From assembly GCA_023423335.1 (NCBI GenBank), contig JAFAFU010000065.1, positions 1 to 64,000 of the forward strand: DNA of 64,000 nt, read 5' to 3'. The translations under genes were made by a program, and so were the position numbers. Below the pieces are notes generated by a model. That model saw only the letters and a program-made list of their open reading frames with translations. It did not search any database and was not told the DNA's origin. Source of the DNA: Bacillota bacterium (GTDB lineage Bacteria > Bacillota > Clostridia > Lachnospirales > Lachnospiraceae). Numbering within the stretch: position 1 is the first letter of the stretch; each line of letters opens with the position of its first letter. Positions 9,762-19,223 of the stretch are shown piece after piece.

Positions 9762-10895
9762 TTATACTTCGGATAATACCCTGGCAAATATATCTATATA
9801 TTGGCTTGCATTATTCAGCCAGGTAAGCTTTAATGCGGTATCTTTCCCAGCAGATATTATCTGCCTTTCATATTCTGCATTATTAAAACATTTGATAATA
9901 TAATCTGCTACAAGCTTCGGATTAATGTCCTCAATCAGAAAACCATTGTTTCCGTTCACTATTATATCTTCAATGCCTTCACCCTTGGTACCGATTGCTA
10001 CACATCCGCTTGCCATAGCCTCTAAATAAACTATACCCAGGCCTTCCTTAATGCTGGGCATTACGAAAATCTCCGTCTGAGACATTAGGTTTAATACATC
10101 TTTGTTACTAATTTGGCCTGTGAAAATTACCGAATCCAATATATTCAACTCTTGACATAGATCTAATAAATTCTGCTTTTCAGGTCCTTCTCCCACAATA
10201 GTAAGCTCCACGTCATCATAATCTTTTTTTAGTTCAGCAACGGCTCTTATCGTTATATCAACATTTTTTTGTTTTATAAGATTACTGACTTGTATGATAC
10301 TATGGCATTTTTTTTGCTTTTCCATACAATACTGACTGTTAAATCCATTGCAAACCACATAAGGCTTTAACACCGGTTCAGCATTCATAAGAAGTCTTTT
10401 TAATTTTGAACTTACTGCAACGATTGCATTCACGTTTTTACATATATTTGTGATATAAGCTGACTTATTATGTTCAATAGCTTTTATAGTATCCGAGCCA
10501 TGAGTTGTAATAATTACAGGAATATTATACATAGCCCTTAGTTTAGCCCCTATAGCTCCATCGAATAATATTGTGTGTGCGTGAATAATGTCTGGCTTAA
10601 ACTCATTTATAACCCGTTTAAAGGTTTTTTTTGTTCCCAGAAATCCTAAAAAAGTATTCAAACCATAGATCCCATAATTGGATAACGAAAAATATCTGGG
10701 ATAATAGATTTTAATACCATCGATTGTTCTTTTTATAACACCTTTATATACCTCAGCCTCTTTTTTTATACGCACTACCGGGGATACAACAGCAACATTA
10801 TGTCCTAATGCTTTAAACGCCAAGACTTGATCATGTACAAAAGAAACATATGGGCTTCCGTCATTTTGAAAATGTGATATCACAAGAATATTCAC
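9762..10895 (-). CDS. Glycosyltransferase family 4
   Basis: This 377-residue GT-B protein has all the usual GT4 landmarks: HFQNDGSPYVSF near the N-terminus, DIIHAHTILFDG and ITTHGSD around residues 104-135, and VSNLIKQKNVD around 205. The donor-site sequence PSIKEGLGIVYLEAMASG contains the EX7E motif, and GNNGFLIE follows. It likely acts at the inner membrane face on an undecaprenyl-linked acceptor. It lies 22 bases downstream of the amidotransferase gene. Specific sugar unknown. Confidence 0.85.
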   Translation of the reverse strand: MNILVISHFQNDGSPYVSFVHDQVLAFKALGHNVAVVSPVVRIKKEAEVYKGVIKRTIDGIKIYYPRYFSLSNYGIYGLNTFLGFLGTKKTFKRVINEFKPDIIHAHTILFDGAIGAKLRAMYNIPVIITTHGSDTIKAIEHNKSAYITNICKNVNAIVAVSSKLKRLLMNAEPVLKPYVVCNGFNSQYCMEKQKKCHSIIQVSNLIKQKNVDITIRAVAELKKDYDDVELTIVGEGPEKQNLLDLCQELNILDSVIFTGQISNKDVLNLMSQTEIFVMPSIKEGLGIVYLEAMASGCVAIGTKGEGIEDIIVNGNNGFLIEDINPKLVADYIIKCFNNAEYERQIISAGKDTALKLTWLNNASQYIDIFARVLSEV

Positions 10896-10917
10896 TTAAT
10901 GTAATACTCCCTTCGTT

Positions 10918-12036
10918 TCATTTTCCAACTATAAGCTTTATTGCTTTTTTACATTTAACTAAAAATCTGATTAGAGGTGCCATGGATGGGTAATCCGTCT
11001 CTGCCCTGGCCGGCTGTTGCATGATTTTATTCCAATCCTCAATTGATATATCCAGCTTTTTCAGTATATAGTCCCTATCTTCCAGCATTTCATCCATGGT
11101 ATATGACGAACTATCTTCCATCTCCTTTAATGCTTCCTCACGGGTCATTTCGCCACCTACAACTAAGCTGGAAAGATGGGCTCTTTTTTTGTCATATCCA
11201 AATTTTTGCGGAAGATAATAGGATTGAAAAAACTTCGTAAAATTAGACTCGAAATGTTTTCCCCCATAATATTTCCAATCAAATTCTTTCGATAGTAAGT
11301 CAATTGCATCTTTTTTAGAATATGGTACATAATTAAGCAAATTAACCCTTGTTACCTTTCGCTGGAGCATAAAATACTCAATAATACCAAAGTGCGGATA
11401 TTTTTTAATACTTTTTCCACGCCCATGCTTTTTATATACCCCTTTTATATTTCGATAATCAATCGGTGAATACCCCCATGATTTCGGAAGTATTGCTTCA
11501 GTAGCCAAGTTATTTCCATTGAGCATATATTTAAGCTTATATTTTTTCGCATACTGATAGACTGCGGCTATAAATGCATGGTCCTGGGGAATATCCAGAT
11601 TAGGAAGCCCGGAATACATATACGCTCTTTGCAGTTCTTTCATAGTGGGCCAGTCAATAACAATCGTATGTAAGTCAATATTCAATATCCTACACAAATT
11701 ACCGATATTTTGAACAGCAATCTCACTATTCCAACCTGCATCCACATGTACCGCCAATGTCCGCAACCCTAATTTGTGAGCCAGGTAGGCAAGGTAGGAA
11801 CTATCTACTCCTCCCGATATTCCCAAAATGCAATCATATTCTTTATTCTTTTCCTCTTCTTTAATCTTGTCAACAATATCCTTAAGTTTCTTTTCACTTA
11901 CACCCTCTTGATAACCATATAATTCAACATCCATATCATACTGAAGGCAGTGATTACACACTCCCTCCGAATTAAAACTTATTTCTGGATCGGTTATATC
12001 CATGATACATCTTGTACATGTATGAAAGTTATCCAT
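10918..12036 (-). CDS. wbpG: N-acetyl sugar amidotransferase (WbpG/PseA-like)
   Basis: This 372-residue ATP-dependent enzyme is of the type that converts an N-acetyl group on a sugar to an acetamidino group using ammonia from glutamine. Four cysteines (7, 10, 27, 30; CTRC and CNHC) suggest a zinc site. A PP-loop signature GISGGVDSS spans residues 72-80. I place the start at the ATG at 12036 (MDNFHTC), preceded by AAGGAG, rather than a TTG seven codons upstream. It overlaps the HisF-like gene by eight bases, forming the HisH-HisF-WbpG trio known from Pseudomonas O-antigen loci. The substrate could be the 3-amino uronic acid or the nonulosonic acid made in this locus. Confidence 0.85.
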   Translation of the reverse strand: MDNFHTCTRCIMDITDPEISFNSEGVCNHCLQYDMDVELYGYQEGVSEKKLKDIVDKIKEEEKNKEYDCILGISGGVDSSYLAYLAHKLGLRTLAVHVDAGWNSEIAVQNIGNLCRILNIDLHTIVIDWPTMKELQRAYMYSGLPNLDIPQDHAFIAAVYQYAKKYKLKYMLNGNNLATEAILPKSWGYSPIDYRNIKGVYKKHGRGKSIKKYPHFGIIEYFMLQRKVTRVNLLNYVPYSKKDAIDLLSKEFDWKYYGGKHFESNFTKFFQSYYLPQKFGYDKKRAHLSSLVVGGEMTREEALKEMEDSSSYTMDEMLEDRDYILKKLDISIEDWNKIMQQPARAETDYPSMAPLIRFLVKCKKAIKLIVGK

Positions 12037-12805
12037 TTTTATATACTCCTTCGTCAATTAATTCTTTTTCACTTGGAAAATTAATTAACACAGCTTTTTT
12101 CTTACCGAAATACACAAACATACTACCTGCAGCAGCAGCATGCGCTTGACCATTTGTTAATACCCGCCGTATATCAGTCAGGTCTTTGGCACCTCCGCAT
12201 GCAATAACTGGTATATTAACACTATTACTTACCTGATTAACTAAATTAATATCATACCCCTGCATTAAACCATCACAATGTATTGCATTTAAAAGTATTT
12301 CACCCGCTCCCAGCTGTTCTGCTCTTTTTGCTAATTCAACCGGGCTTATTTTAACTTTCTCAGTTCCATCACAAATATAACAATACATTTTTCCAAACAG
12401 TTCCGTCTTAACATCGATAGATGCTACAATACTCTGAGCTCCAAAGGCTCTGGAAGCATTTGTGATTAAGTCCGGATTTTTAATTAAAGAGGTATTTAAT
12501 ATCACTTTTTCAAATCCGATATAGAATATTTGTTTCATCTGATCTATCGTTGTAATTCCCCCACCGTAACTGGTTGGCATAAAAGCCTCTGAAGCTATAG
12601 AAGTCAGCAAGTCAAAATCCGGGCCCTTTCCCTCCCTTGAAGCTGTAATGTCCAACAGGCATAGCTCATCAACGCCTATCTGGTTAAATATCTTAACCGC
12701 ATTGATAGGGTCCCCTAAATAATTAGGGGTGGAAAACTTAATTGTTTTTACTAATCCCTGGTTATAAAGTAATAAACATGGAATAATTCTCGGCCTATTA
12801 TACAT
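12029..12805 (-). CDS. hisF2: HisF-like ammonia-channel partner of sugar amidation (WbuZ-type)
   Basis: This 258-residue TIM barrel is related to the cyclase subunit of imidazole glycerol phosphate synthase. The N-terminal motif reads RIIPCLLLYNQGLVKT: the aspartate that follows the IIPCL motif in true HisF (Asp11) is a leucine here. The second aspartate in ASIDVK is kept. Paralogues in O-antigen loci share this change and are thought to pass ammonia rather than cyclise a histidine precursor. The start ATG at 12805 follows an AAAGGAA site inside the end of the HisH-like gene, leaving one base between stop and start. Confidence 0.85.
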   Translation of the reverse strand: MYNRPRIIPCLLLYNQGLVKTIKFSTPNYLGDPINAVKIFNQIGVDELCLLDITASREGKGPDFDLLTSIASEAFMPTSYGGGITTIDQMKQIFYIGFEKVILNTSLIKNPDLITNASRAFGAQSIVASIDVKTELFGKMYCYICDGTEKVKISPVELAKRAEQLGAGEILLNAIHCDGLMQGYDINLVNQVSNSVNIPVIACGGAKDLTDIRRVLTNGQAHAAAAGSMFVYFGKKKAVLINFPSEKELIDEGVYKNG

Positions 12806-12806
12806 T

Positions 12807-13424
12807 TTAACATTCCTTTGCAAAATTCGATAACAAATTCATACCAAAGCTATGGCTTTTCTCTGGATGAAATTGAGTCCCATAAATATTATCATGTTGT
12901 ACTGCAGCTGTAAAGCTGTATCCATAAGAGCTCTCCATTAAAACATCTTCTCTATTATCACATACAGCATGATAGTTATGAACAAAATAATACCTTTGCC
13001 TGTCCATAATGTCCTTCACTAATTTAGAATGAATATTACAAATATTAACATAGTCCCATCCCATATGAGGTAATTTTAAGCCAATTTTATCGCTAAAATT
13101 GAATTTAATGTTATCAAATGGTATTAAACCCAATCCTTGCTTACTTCCTTCTTCACTCTTTCGCCCCAACAGCTGCATTCCCAGACATATTCCTAAAATA
13201 GATTTTCCTTTTTCCAAAACATTTCGCTTTATGGCTTCCTCGAAGTTATTCTTCTCCAGCAACTCCATTCCGTTATCAAAAGAGCCGACTCCAGGAAGTA
13301 TTATTTTGTCAGCGATATCAAGAACATCCGGCTGATTGGCAATTTGTCCTTTTGCCCCAATTTTTTTAAGCATATTCATAATCGAGCCAACATTACCTAC
13401 CCCATAGTCCAATACTGCAATCAT
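12807..13424 (-). CDS. hisH2: HisH-like glutamine amidotransferase for sugar amidation
   Basis: This 205-residue class I glutamine amidotransferase releases ammonia from glutamine. The catalytic triad is visible: Cys80 in LGICLGMQLLG, and His186 and Glu188 in FHPEKSHSFG. It heads the HisH-HisF-WbpG trio, with an AGGAG site eight bases before the ATG. Because no other histidine genes are nearby and the partner HisF lacks Asp11, I read it as the surface-sugar paralogue rather than histidine biosynthesis. It presumably forms a complex with the next gene product. Confidence 0.87.
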   Translation of the reverse strand: MIAVLDYGVGNVGSIMNMLKKIGAKGQIANQPDVLDIADKIILPGVGSFDNGMELLEKNNFEEAIKRNVLEKGKSILGICLGMQLLGRKSEEGSKQGLGLIPFDNIKFNFSDKIGLKLPHMGWDYVNICNIHSKLVKDIMDRQRYYFVHNYHAVCDNREDVLMESSYGYSFTAAVQHDNIYGTQFHPEKSHSFGMNLLSNFAKEC

Positions 13425-13480
13425 TTTCTTCTCCTAATGCAAAGATTAATAAAAATAACAAATATAGTTTTACTATGAAT

Positions 13481-15007
13481 TTATTTCATATTTAATATTG
13501 CATGATGCTTTGTTACTGCTATTATAATTCCTCCAAGGCACAACCACATACCTAGGGTATCCTGTGCATCCGATGGAATTGTTGAGAGAATCGGAAAGCA
13601 TAGAAGACTTAATATGATGAAGAACATTACCATATTCATCAATTTGGGCTTCTGCCTATCTTTTAATATATATATTATTGACTTCAACAGCAGAAAAATT
13701 GCAATAAGGACAGGAAACAATAAAAATATCCCCATATCTGCAATTATTCTGGCCGGAAAACAATGGATAGCCCAAAGACCGCCTAATTGTTCCTCTGCTA
13801 TTACTTTAGCCCTTTGTTCAGTATTACCGAGCCCTACCCCCATGCCATACGAATCGATAAATGTATCTCCTGCAAACTTTATTAACATAAGTCTTCCGCC
13901 GCCACTGGCATTCATATTTAATACCGTCTTGCCTGTCTCTTCATTCTTTGCAACAAACTGGTCTTTTATTGATAATTCATTACTTTTAGGTACTGTGACC
14001 AATTTTGGTGTTGGAACGGACTTTATTGCCTCAGCAGCTTCTGCATCTCCGGATGCCACTTTCTTTTCAATTGATTTTAATTCTCTTTCATACTTCATAG
14101 TATTTATAGCATTTAATGTTGTAGCCCGTAAAATAAGATAATTCTCTGTAAATGACACAAATAGAAAACATACAAAAATCATTACTGCCAGCTTATATTG
14201 TTTTCTTTGGCTTACAAGAATATAAGCTGCAAAGCCTAAAAATATGATGAACCATGCTAGTTGACCTAATTGAGCTCTTGCTGCATTAGCCAAAAAATAA
14301 GTTAGTGATAAATTGATGATTAATATCGATGAAAATATTCTCTTTGTTTTTATATTCTTCGAATTATTAATTTGATATATTAAGAATATTATAATAAACG
14401 GTAAGCAAAACAATATTGAGGTAATATAATCATTTGTGTTTCCATAGCTTACTGTCGGCGGTTGCAGCAAACGGTTAAAGAAAGGCACTCTGAGAAAGTT
14501 ATCATATGTATCATAAAATACTCCCCCAAAAAATGTTTCATAAACACCCATGAATTGTAACAGCAAAACATTTATTATGCAATTAACCATAGTAATTCGG
14601 ACTTTTCTTTGATTATCTATATAGAGGATAATCATTAATAAAAACATTAAATCAAACCCCAGATTAAATAATCTGCGAAAGGTATATCCAAAATCAATGG
14701 CTCTTACCAATGATATCCCACCGTATAAAAGCATAATTCCAAGTATTAAAAATATTACATACTCGATTCTGGTTCTTGCTTTAAATGGGTTCGTCTTTTT
14801 ATTAATAATATAATATATATAAAAACAACAAACTGCTGCTAAAGCAATGCGGAATAAAAAGATTTCACCGATCCCCGGTACAGTGACTGCCAATAATACC
14901 GGACCCCAAAATGATGAGAATATCATTATCTGAAATAGAATTTCAAGACCTTTTTCCATATTCATATATTTGAGATAACTTATAATTTTATCTTTTGATC
15001 GTCTCAT
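13481..15007 (-). CDS. wzy: Wzy-like O-antigen/polysaccharide polymerase
   Basis: This 508-residue polytopic membrane protein has about eleven or twelve hydrophobic stretches. A large hydrophilic loop (about residues 295-385) contains a MNASGGGRLMLIKFAG segment and GMGVGLGNTEQRA. That layout, with a long periplasmic-side loop in the second half, fits the O-antigen ligase/polymerase (Wzy_C-like) family. It would join repeat units after flipping by Wzx. Sequence conservation in this family is poor, so assignment rests on topology, the loop motif and the locus. A start at one of the methionines 15 or 17 codons in is possible. Confidence 0.75.
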   Translation of the reverse strand: MRRSKDKIISYLKYMNMEKGLEILFQIMIFSSFWGPVLLAVTVPGIGEIFLFRIALAAVCCFYIYYIINKKTNPFKARTRIEYVIFLILGIMLLYGGISLVRAIDFGYTFRRLFNLGFDLMFLLMIILYIDNQRKVRITMVNCIINVLLLQFMGVYETFFGGVFYDTYDNFLRVPFFNRLLQPPTVSYGNTNDYITSILFCLPFIIIFLIYQINNSKNIKTKRIFSSILIINLSLTYFLANAARAQLGQLAWFIIFLGFAAYILVSQRKQYKLAVMIFVCFLFVSFTENYLILRATTLNAINTMKYERELKSIEKKVASGDAEAAEAIKSVPTPKLVTVPKSNELSIKDQFVAKNEETGKTVLNMNASGGGRLMLIKFAGDTFIDSYGMGVGLGNTEQRAKVIAEEQLGGLWAIHCFPARIIADMGIFLLFPVLIAIFLLLKSIIYILKDRQKPKLMNMVMFFIILSLLCFPILSTIPSDAQDTLGMWLCLGGIIIAVTKHHAILNMK

Positions 15008-15034
15008 ATTATTTACATACCTACCCTTACAATT

Positions 15035-16159
15035 TTATTGTAGTAAATGACAAATTGAATTAATAACCTTCTCCTGGTCTTCTTCTTTAATATACGGAGT
15101 AAACGGAAGGCCAAAAGCTCTATCACTATATTCAATTGCATTAGCAAAAGTCTCTTCCCCCAAAAAGCAACCACTGAATACCGGAAGCTGATGCATAGGT
15201 GTCGGATAATACAGCAACGTTGGAATGTCATTATTCCTTAAGTAAGAACAAATCTTATCCCGCTGTTCCCTGCTTTCTGCCATAACTATATACTGGGCAA
15301 AGCTGGAAATTCTGTCCGGATTAACGGTAGGCGTTACCAATATATTCTTTAGTCCCTCGCTGTACTTATTAGCTTTCTCTTGACGTTTTTGTATTTCATT
15401 GTCAAACGCTTCCATTTTTGCTAATAATACCGCCGCTTGAATTGTATCCAGTCTGGAATTCATTCCGATTCGAATATTGTCATACTTACTGCTGCCTTTG
15501 CCATGTACACTAAGTGATTTTACTATTTCTGCTATTTTATCATCGTTTGTGAATACTGCTCCGCCATCACCATAACAGCCAAGCGGCTTAGTAGGAAAGA
15601 ATGAGGTGGCTGCTATATCCCCAAAGGAACCGCATTTCGTTCCATTGATACTTGCTCCCATACTTTGAGCGGCATCTTCAATCACAATTATATCATACTT
15701 CTTTGCAATACGGTTAATTTCCGCGTAATCTGCCGGATTTCCAAGAAAATCTACAGCTACTACTGCTTTTGGAGTTAATTTACCCTCATGGATAACTGCT
15801 TTTATCTGACGCTCAAGGCTTTCCGGACATATGTTATAGCTTGTACTATTAATATCGCAAAAAATTGCTTCAGCTCCTAACAAACAAGCTGGTTCAACAG
15901 ATGCAACGAATGTCATATCAGGGCAAAACACTGCATCACCCCTGCCTATTCCATAAGCCATGTAAATCAGCTGCAGCGCAGCAGTTCCATCGGAACATGC
16001 TATCGTATGCTTCATTCCCACATACTCAGCTAATTTGTCCTCAAATATCTTAACCTGTTCACCTGAAATAAAATGCGTATGGTTTAATACTTCACTAATA
16101 TTACGGTCAATCATTTCTTTTAAATACGAATACTGCGCTTTTAGATCAATAAATTCCAT
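15035..16159 (-). CDS. DegT/DnrJ/EryC1 sugar aminotransferase (WbpE-like)
   Basis: This 374-residue PLP enzyme would aminate a 3-keto nucleotide sugar. Features are SGEQVKIFE near residue 32, ACSDGTAALQL near 54, EDAAQSMGA near 161 and the PLP lysine at 191 in SFFPTKPLG, followed by GDGGAV. The start is taken at the ATG at 16159 (MEFIDLKAQY) behind a GGAGG site; an upstream start would overlap the oxidoreductase gene. It directly follows a Gfo/Idh/MocA dehydrogenase and a hexapeptide N-acetyltransferase, the WbpB-WbpD-WbpE set for 3-amino-3-deoxy uronic acids. It could also serve as the missing LegC, though location argues against that. Confidence 0.83.
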   Translation of the reverse strand: MEFIDLKAQYSYLKEMIDRNISEVLNHTHFISGEQVKIFEDKLAEYVGMKHTIACSDGTAALQLIYMAYGIGRGDAVFCPDMTFVASVEPACLLGAEAIFCDINSTSYNICPESLERQIKAVIHEGKLTPKAVVAVDFLGNPADYAEINRIAKKYDIIVIEDAAQSMGASINGTKCGSFGDIAATSFFPTKPLGCYGDGGAVFTNDDKIAEIVKSLSVHGKGSSKYDNIRIGMNSRLDTIQAAVLLAKMEAFDNEIQKRQEKANKYSEGLKNILVTPTVNPDRISSFAQYIVMAESREQRDKICSYLRNNDIPTLLYYPTPMHQLPVFSGCFLGEETFANAIEYSDRAFGLPFTPYIKEEDQEKVINSICHLLQ

Positions 16160-16160
16160 A

Positions 16161-17243
16161 TCAGAATATTCCCTCCATATCCTTTGAAGCGAAATCAACA
16201 AGTGGCAGCTTTACCGGTAAACCTGTTTTCTTTGATTTATAAATAGCTAAAATCATTTCCAATGCTTTCATGCCCTGCTCACCATCAACCAATAGTTTCG
16301 TGCCATTTTTTATAGATTGAATAACATTCTTATATAGTCTGGAATGTCCAAATCCATACACATTTGGTGGAATCTCCCGGCACTCTTCCTTAATTAGCTC
16401 AGGGTTGTCAATATCATCTTTAAAATTCCACTCATCAATTAAGTTTACTGAAGTTCCTGCAATCTTAACAGTCCCCTTTTCTCCAAAAACATATAGCGTC
16501 TCTTCAAGATTCCTGGGATAAACATTCACTGTACCTTCAAAAACAGCATAAGCACCGCTTTTTGCCTTAATTAAGGCTAAGCCCAAGTCTTCTCCTTCAA
16601 TATAGTCATGGGTTTGACGTGCCGTATATGCAAAGACTTCCTCTATATCACCTAACATCCAAGCCACTAAGTCCGCATTATGGATACACTGATTCATTAG
16701 GCAGCCGCCGTCTGACTCCCATTTTCCGCGCCATGGAGCCTGCCTATAATAATCCTCATTTCTATTCCACCGTACATTAGCAGAAATATGGGATATCTTT
16801 CCAAATCGTCCCTCATCTATCGCACTTCGAACCTTTTGAATAGATTTATTAAATCTGTTTTGATGGCAAGCTGCCAGCGTTACATTCATATCCTTAGCCA
16901 AGGATATTAACTGTTTGGCATCCGAAATACTCATAGCAATCGGCTTCTCAATTATACAATGGCAGCCGTTTTGTATACAATAAAGACCAATTTCAGCATG
17001 CTTGCCTGAATCCGTTGCAATCACCACCAAATCAGGTTCCTCTGTAATAATCATAGTCTTATAATCGGTATACTTTTTTACAGGTAAATAATAACCTGCT
17101 TTCTGTAACGCCTTTTCCATGTTTTCCGGAACCACATCACATACCGCTATCAGCTCAATATCATCCTTATTTTCTTTTGCGGCAACAATGTGATTCGGAG
17201 ATATCCTGCCAAGACCTATAATAGCCAGTTTCAGTTTGTTCAT
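16161..17243 (-). CDS. Gfo/Idh/MocA-family nucleotide-sugar 3-dehydrogenase (WbpB-like)
   Basis: This 360-residue NAD(P)-dependent oxidoreductase has an N-terminal Rossmann fold with GLGRIS (residues 10-15). The family EKP motif is at 99-101, and a GGCLMNQCIHNADL segment holds the conserved histidine of the C-terminal sheet domain. WbpB homologues oxidise C3 of UDP-N-acetylglucosaminuronate so that WbpE can add an amino group. The gene overlaps the acetyltransferase upstream by four bases (ATGA) and ends one base before the aminotransferase start, supporting a channelled set. The exact uronic acid used is not determined. Confidence 0.8.
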   Translation of the reverse strand: MNKLKLAIIGLGRISPNHIVAAKENKDDIELIAVCDVVPENMEKALQKAGYYLPVKKYTDYKTMIITEEPDLVVIATDSGKHAEIGLYCIQNGCHCIIEKPIAMSISDAKQLISLAKDMNVTLAACHQNRFNKSIQKVRSAIDEGRFGKISHISANVRWNRNEDYYRQAPWRGKWESDGGCLMNQCIHNADLVAWMLGDIEEVFAYTARQTHDYIEGEDLGLALIKAKSGAYAVFEGTVNVYPRNLEETLYVFGEKGTVKIAGTSVNLIDEWNFKDDIDNPELIKEECREIPPNVYGFGHSRLYKNVIQSIKNGTKLLVDGEQGMKALEMILAIYKSKKTGLPVKLPLVDFASKDMEGIF

Positions 17244-17833
17244 ATTTTTCCCTCTGTCATTATTCCATTACTGTTCGTGTAATGCCTGTTGCATTTATTA
17301 CACACATAGTAATCCTCATTTTTATTACTTAAATTATATAGTCGTTCACCGCATTCACATACCCAGCCGATTTGCCTGGCCGGATTGCCTGCCATCAAGG
17401 CATAATCCGGTACATCCTTCGTAACTACTGAACCGGATCCTATCATTGCATGTTTACCGATTATCACTCCACACACTACTACGGCATGCCCACCTATTGT
17501 AGCTCCATATTTGACAAGGGTTTTGTAGTAATCGGATCCTCCTCTGACTTTCGGGTAGAGACATCTGGGACTTTTCACATTAGTGAAGGTCATAGATGGT
17601 CCGCAGAAAACATAATCCTCCAGGGTGACCCCTTCATAGACATTAACATTGTTCTGTATTTTACAGTAGTTGCCCACCTTTGCATTATTGTCAATATATA
17701 CGCTTTGGCCGATATTACACCCGTTTCCTATCTCAGCACGGGAGCAAATGTGGCTAAAATGCCATATGCTTGTATCATCTCCAATAACAGCTCCATTATC
17801 GATAACTGCTGTATCATGTACTTTATATTTCAC
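17240..17833 (-). CDS. Left-handed beta-helix N-acetyltransferase with zinc ribbon (WbpD-like)
   Basis: This 197-residue protein is built of hexapeptide repeats (about 15-150, pattern such as IGNGCNIGQSVYI and IIGKHAMIGSGSVVTKDVP) that form a trimeric left-handed beta helix. A C-terminal four-cysteine ribbon follows (CECG and CNKC, about 163-182). This combination is typical of the WbpD/WlbB group, which acetylates the 3-amino group of UDP-GlcNAc3NA-type sugars using acetyl-CoA. Four bases overlap the next gene. It belongs with the dehydrogenases and aminotransferase on either side. Confidence 0.82.
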   Translation of the reverse strand: MKYKVHDTAVIDNGAVIGDDTSIWHFSHICSRAEIGNGCNIGQSVYIDNNAKVGNYCKIQNNVNVYEGVTLEDYVFCGPSMTFTNVKSPRCLYPKVRGGSDYYKTLVKYGATIGGHAVVVCGVIIGKHAMIGSGSVVTKDVPDYALMAGNPARQIGWVCECGERLYNLSNKNEDYYVCNKCNRHYTNSNGIMTEGKI

Positions 17834-17866
17834 TGCTACACCCTCTTCACCTGTATACTAATATTC

Positions 17867-19183
17867 TTAAACTCCTGTACCGAAATATTCAAAGCCCATA
17901 TCTTCCGCGTCTTTTCTCCTATAAATATTACGGAAATCAAAGATTATAGGATTTTTTAAAAGATCCTTAAGCTTCTCAAAATCCATATTCCTAAACTCAT
18001 ACCACTCTGTTACAACTGCCATACAATCGGCGTTTTTACATGCTTCATACGCATCAATACAATATGAAATATTATCCATTCCATGTAATTCTCTTTCCTT
18101 TACTCCCTGCATGGCCTGGGGATCATAGACCTGGAATATATAATTTCCCTCCGCAGATAATATCTTGATTATCTCAAGAGCAGGAGCTTCTCTGACATCA
18201 TCTGTTTCCGGTTTAAAGGCAAGACCAAGCAAAGCAATTGTAGCACCTTTTGGAAAGCGTTTGAGAATCTTCCTGGCTGCCAATTCCTTTTGATGTTGGT
18301 TAGCACGGATTACACTTTCAACGATATCTAATTTAACATTGTTTTCCCTGGCAATTGAAGTAATCGCAATTGTGTCCTTAGGAAAACAGGAACCTCCATA
18401 ACCGGGACCCGGATGCAGGAATTTCGGTGATATTCTTCCGTCCTTGCCCATTGCAGCGGCTACTTCTAAAACATCAGCACCAACCGCTTCGCACAGATTT
18501 GCTATCTCATTTATAAAAGTAATTTTCGTTGCGAGAAATGCATTACTGGCATACTTGATCATTTCTGCAGTCACAATACTGGTAACTATAAGCGGTTTGT
18601 TCGACCGGGTAAATGAACTGTATGCCTTTTTGAGTAATGTTTCCGCTTTCTCACTATCAACTCCGATTACAATGCGATCGGGATTCGTAAAGTCGTTGAT
18701 TGCTTTGCCTTCTCTCAAAAACTCCGGATTAGATGCAACATCAAAATCGATTTCAACTTTTCTTTCAATGATTTCCTGCCGAATTATTTCTTTTACTCTA
18801 TGGGCAGTTCCAATAGGCACCGTTGATTTATCAATGATAACCTTATATTTATTGATATGCTTGCCAATATCCTTAGCTGCACTGAATACATAGGATAAAT
18901 CAGCTTCACCCGTTGAACTTTGGGGAGTTCCGACACCGATAAATATCAATTCTCCAAATTCTACTGCTTCCTTTGAATTCGTTGTAAATCGAATCCTTCC
19001 TGCATTAGTGTTTTTCTGTAGTAATAGTTCTGCACCGGGTTCATATATCGGACACTTACCTTCCTTTAGCATCTTGATTTTATTCCCGTCAATATCAAGG
19101 CAGATAACCTCATGACCGAAATCAGAGAAACATAATCCAGCCACCAACCCAACATAACCTGTCCCGATTACTGTGATCTTCAT
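17867..19183 (-). CDS. ugd: UDP-glucose 6-dehydrogenase family protein
   Basis: This 438-residue NAD-dependent enzyme oxidises a UDP-hexose twice to the uronic acid. Motifs are VIGTGYVGLV at the N-terminus, SNPEFLREGKAINDF at 151-165 and GPGYGGSCFPKD, with the catalytic Cys at 266. This Cys motif is the UDP-glucose dehydrogenase form; WbpA/WecC enzymes that use UDP-GlcNAc or UDP-ManNAc usually have a different Cys segment. It sits just ahead of the WbpD/B/E-like genes, so the pathway may start from UDP-glucuronate rather than UDP-GlcNAc-uronate. Length and architecture are normal. Confidence 0.88.
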   Translation of the reverse strand: MKITVIGTGYVGLVAGLCFSDFGHEVICLDIDGNKIKMLKEGKCPIYEPGAELLLQKNTNAGRIRFTTNSKEAVEFGELIFIGVGTPQSSTGEADLSYVFSAAKDIGKHINKYKVIIDKSTVPIGTAHRVKEIIRQEIIERKVEIDFDVASNPEFLREGKAINDFTNPDRIVIGVDSEKAETLLKKAYSSFTRSNKPLIVTSIVTAEMIKYASNAFLATKITFINEIANLCEAVGADVLEVAAAMGKDGRISPKFLHPGPGYGGSCFPKDTIAITSIARENNVKLDIVESVIRANQHQKELAARKILKRFPKGATIALLGLAFKPETDDVREAPALEIIKILSAEGNYIFQVYDPQAMQGVKERELHGMDNISYCIDAYEACKNADCMAVVTEWYEFRNMDFEKLKDLLKNPIIFDFRNIYRRKDAEDMGFEYFGTGV

Positions 19184-19223
19184 AATAAGTCACTCCTTTT
19201 GCTATATTCATATAATTATATAT

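Noticed and set aside
12029..13424. hisH and hisF as histidine biosynthesis genes
   Set aside because: They adjoin a WbpG-like amidotransferase inside a sugar locus, HisF lacks Asp11 and no other his gene is near.
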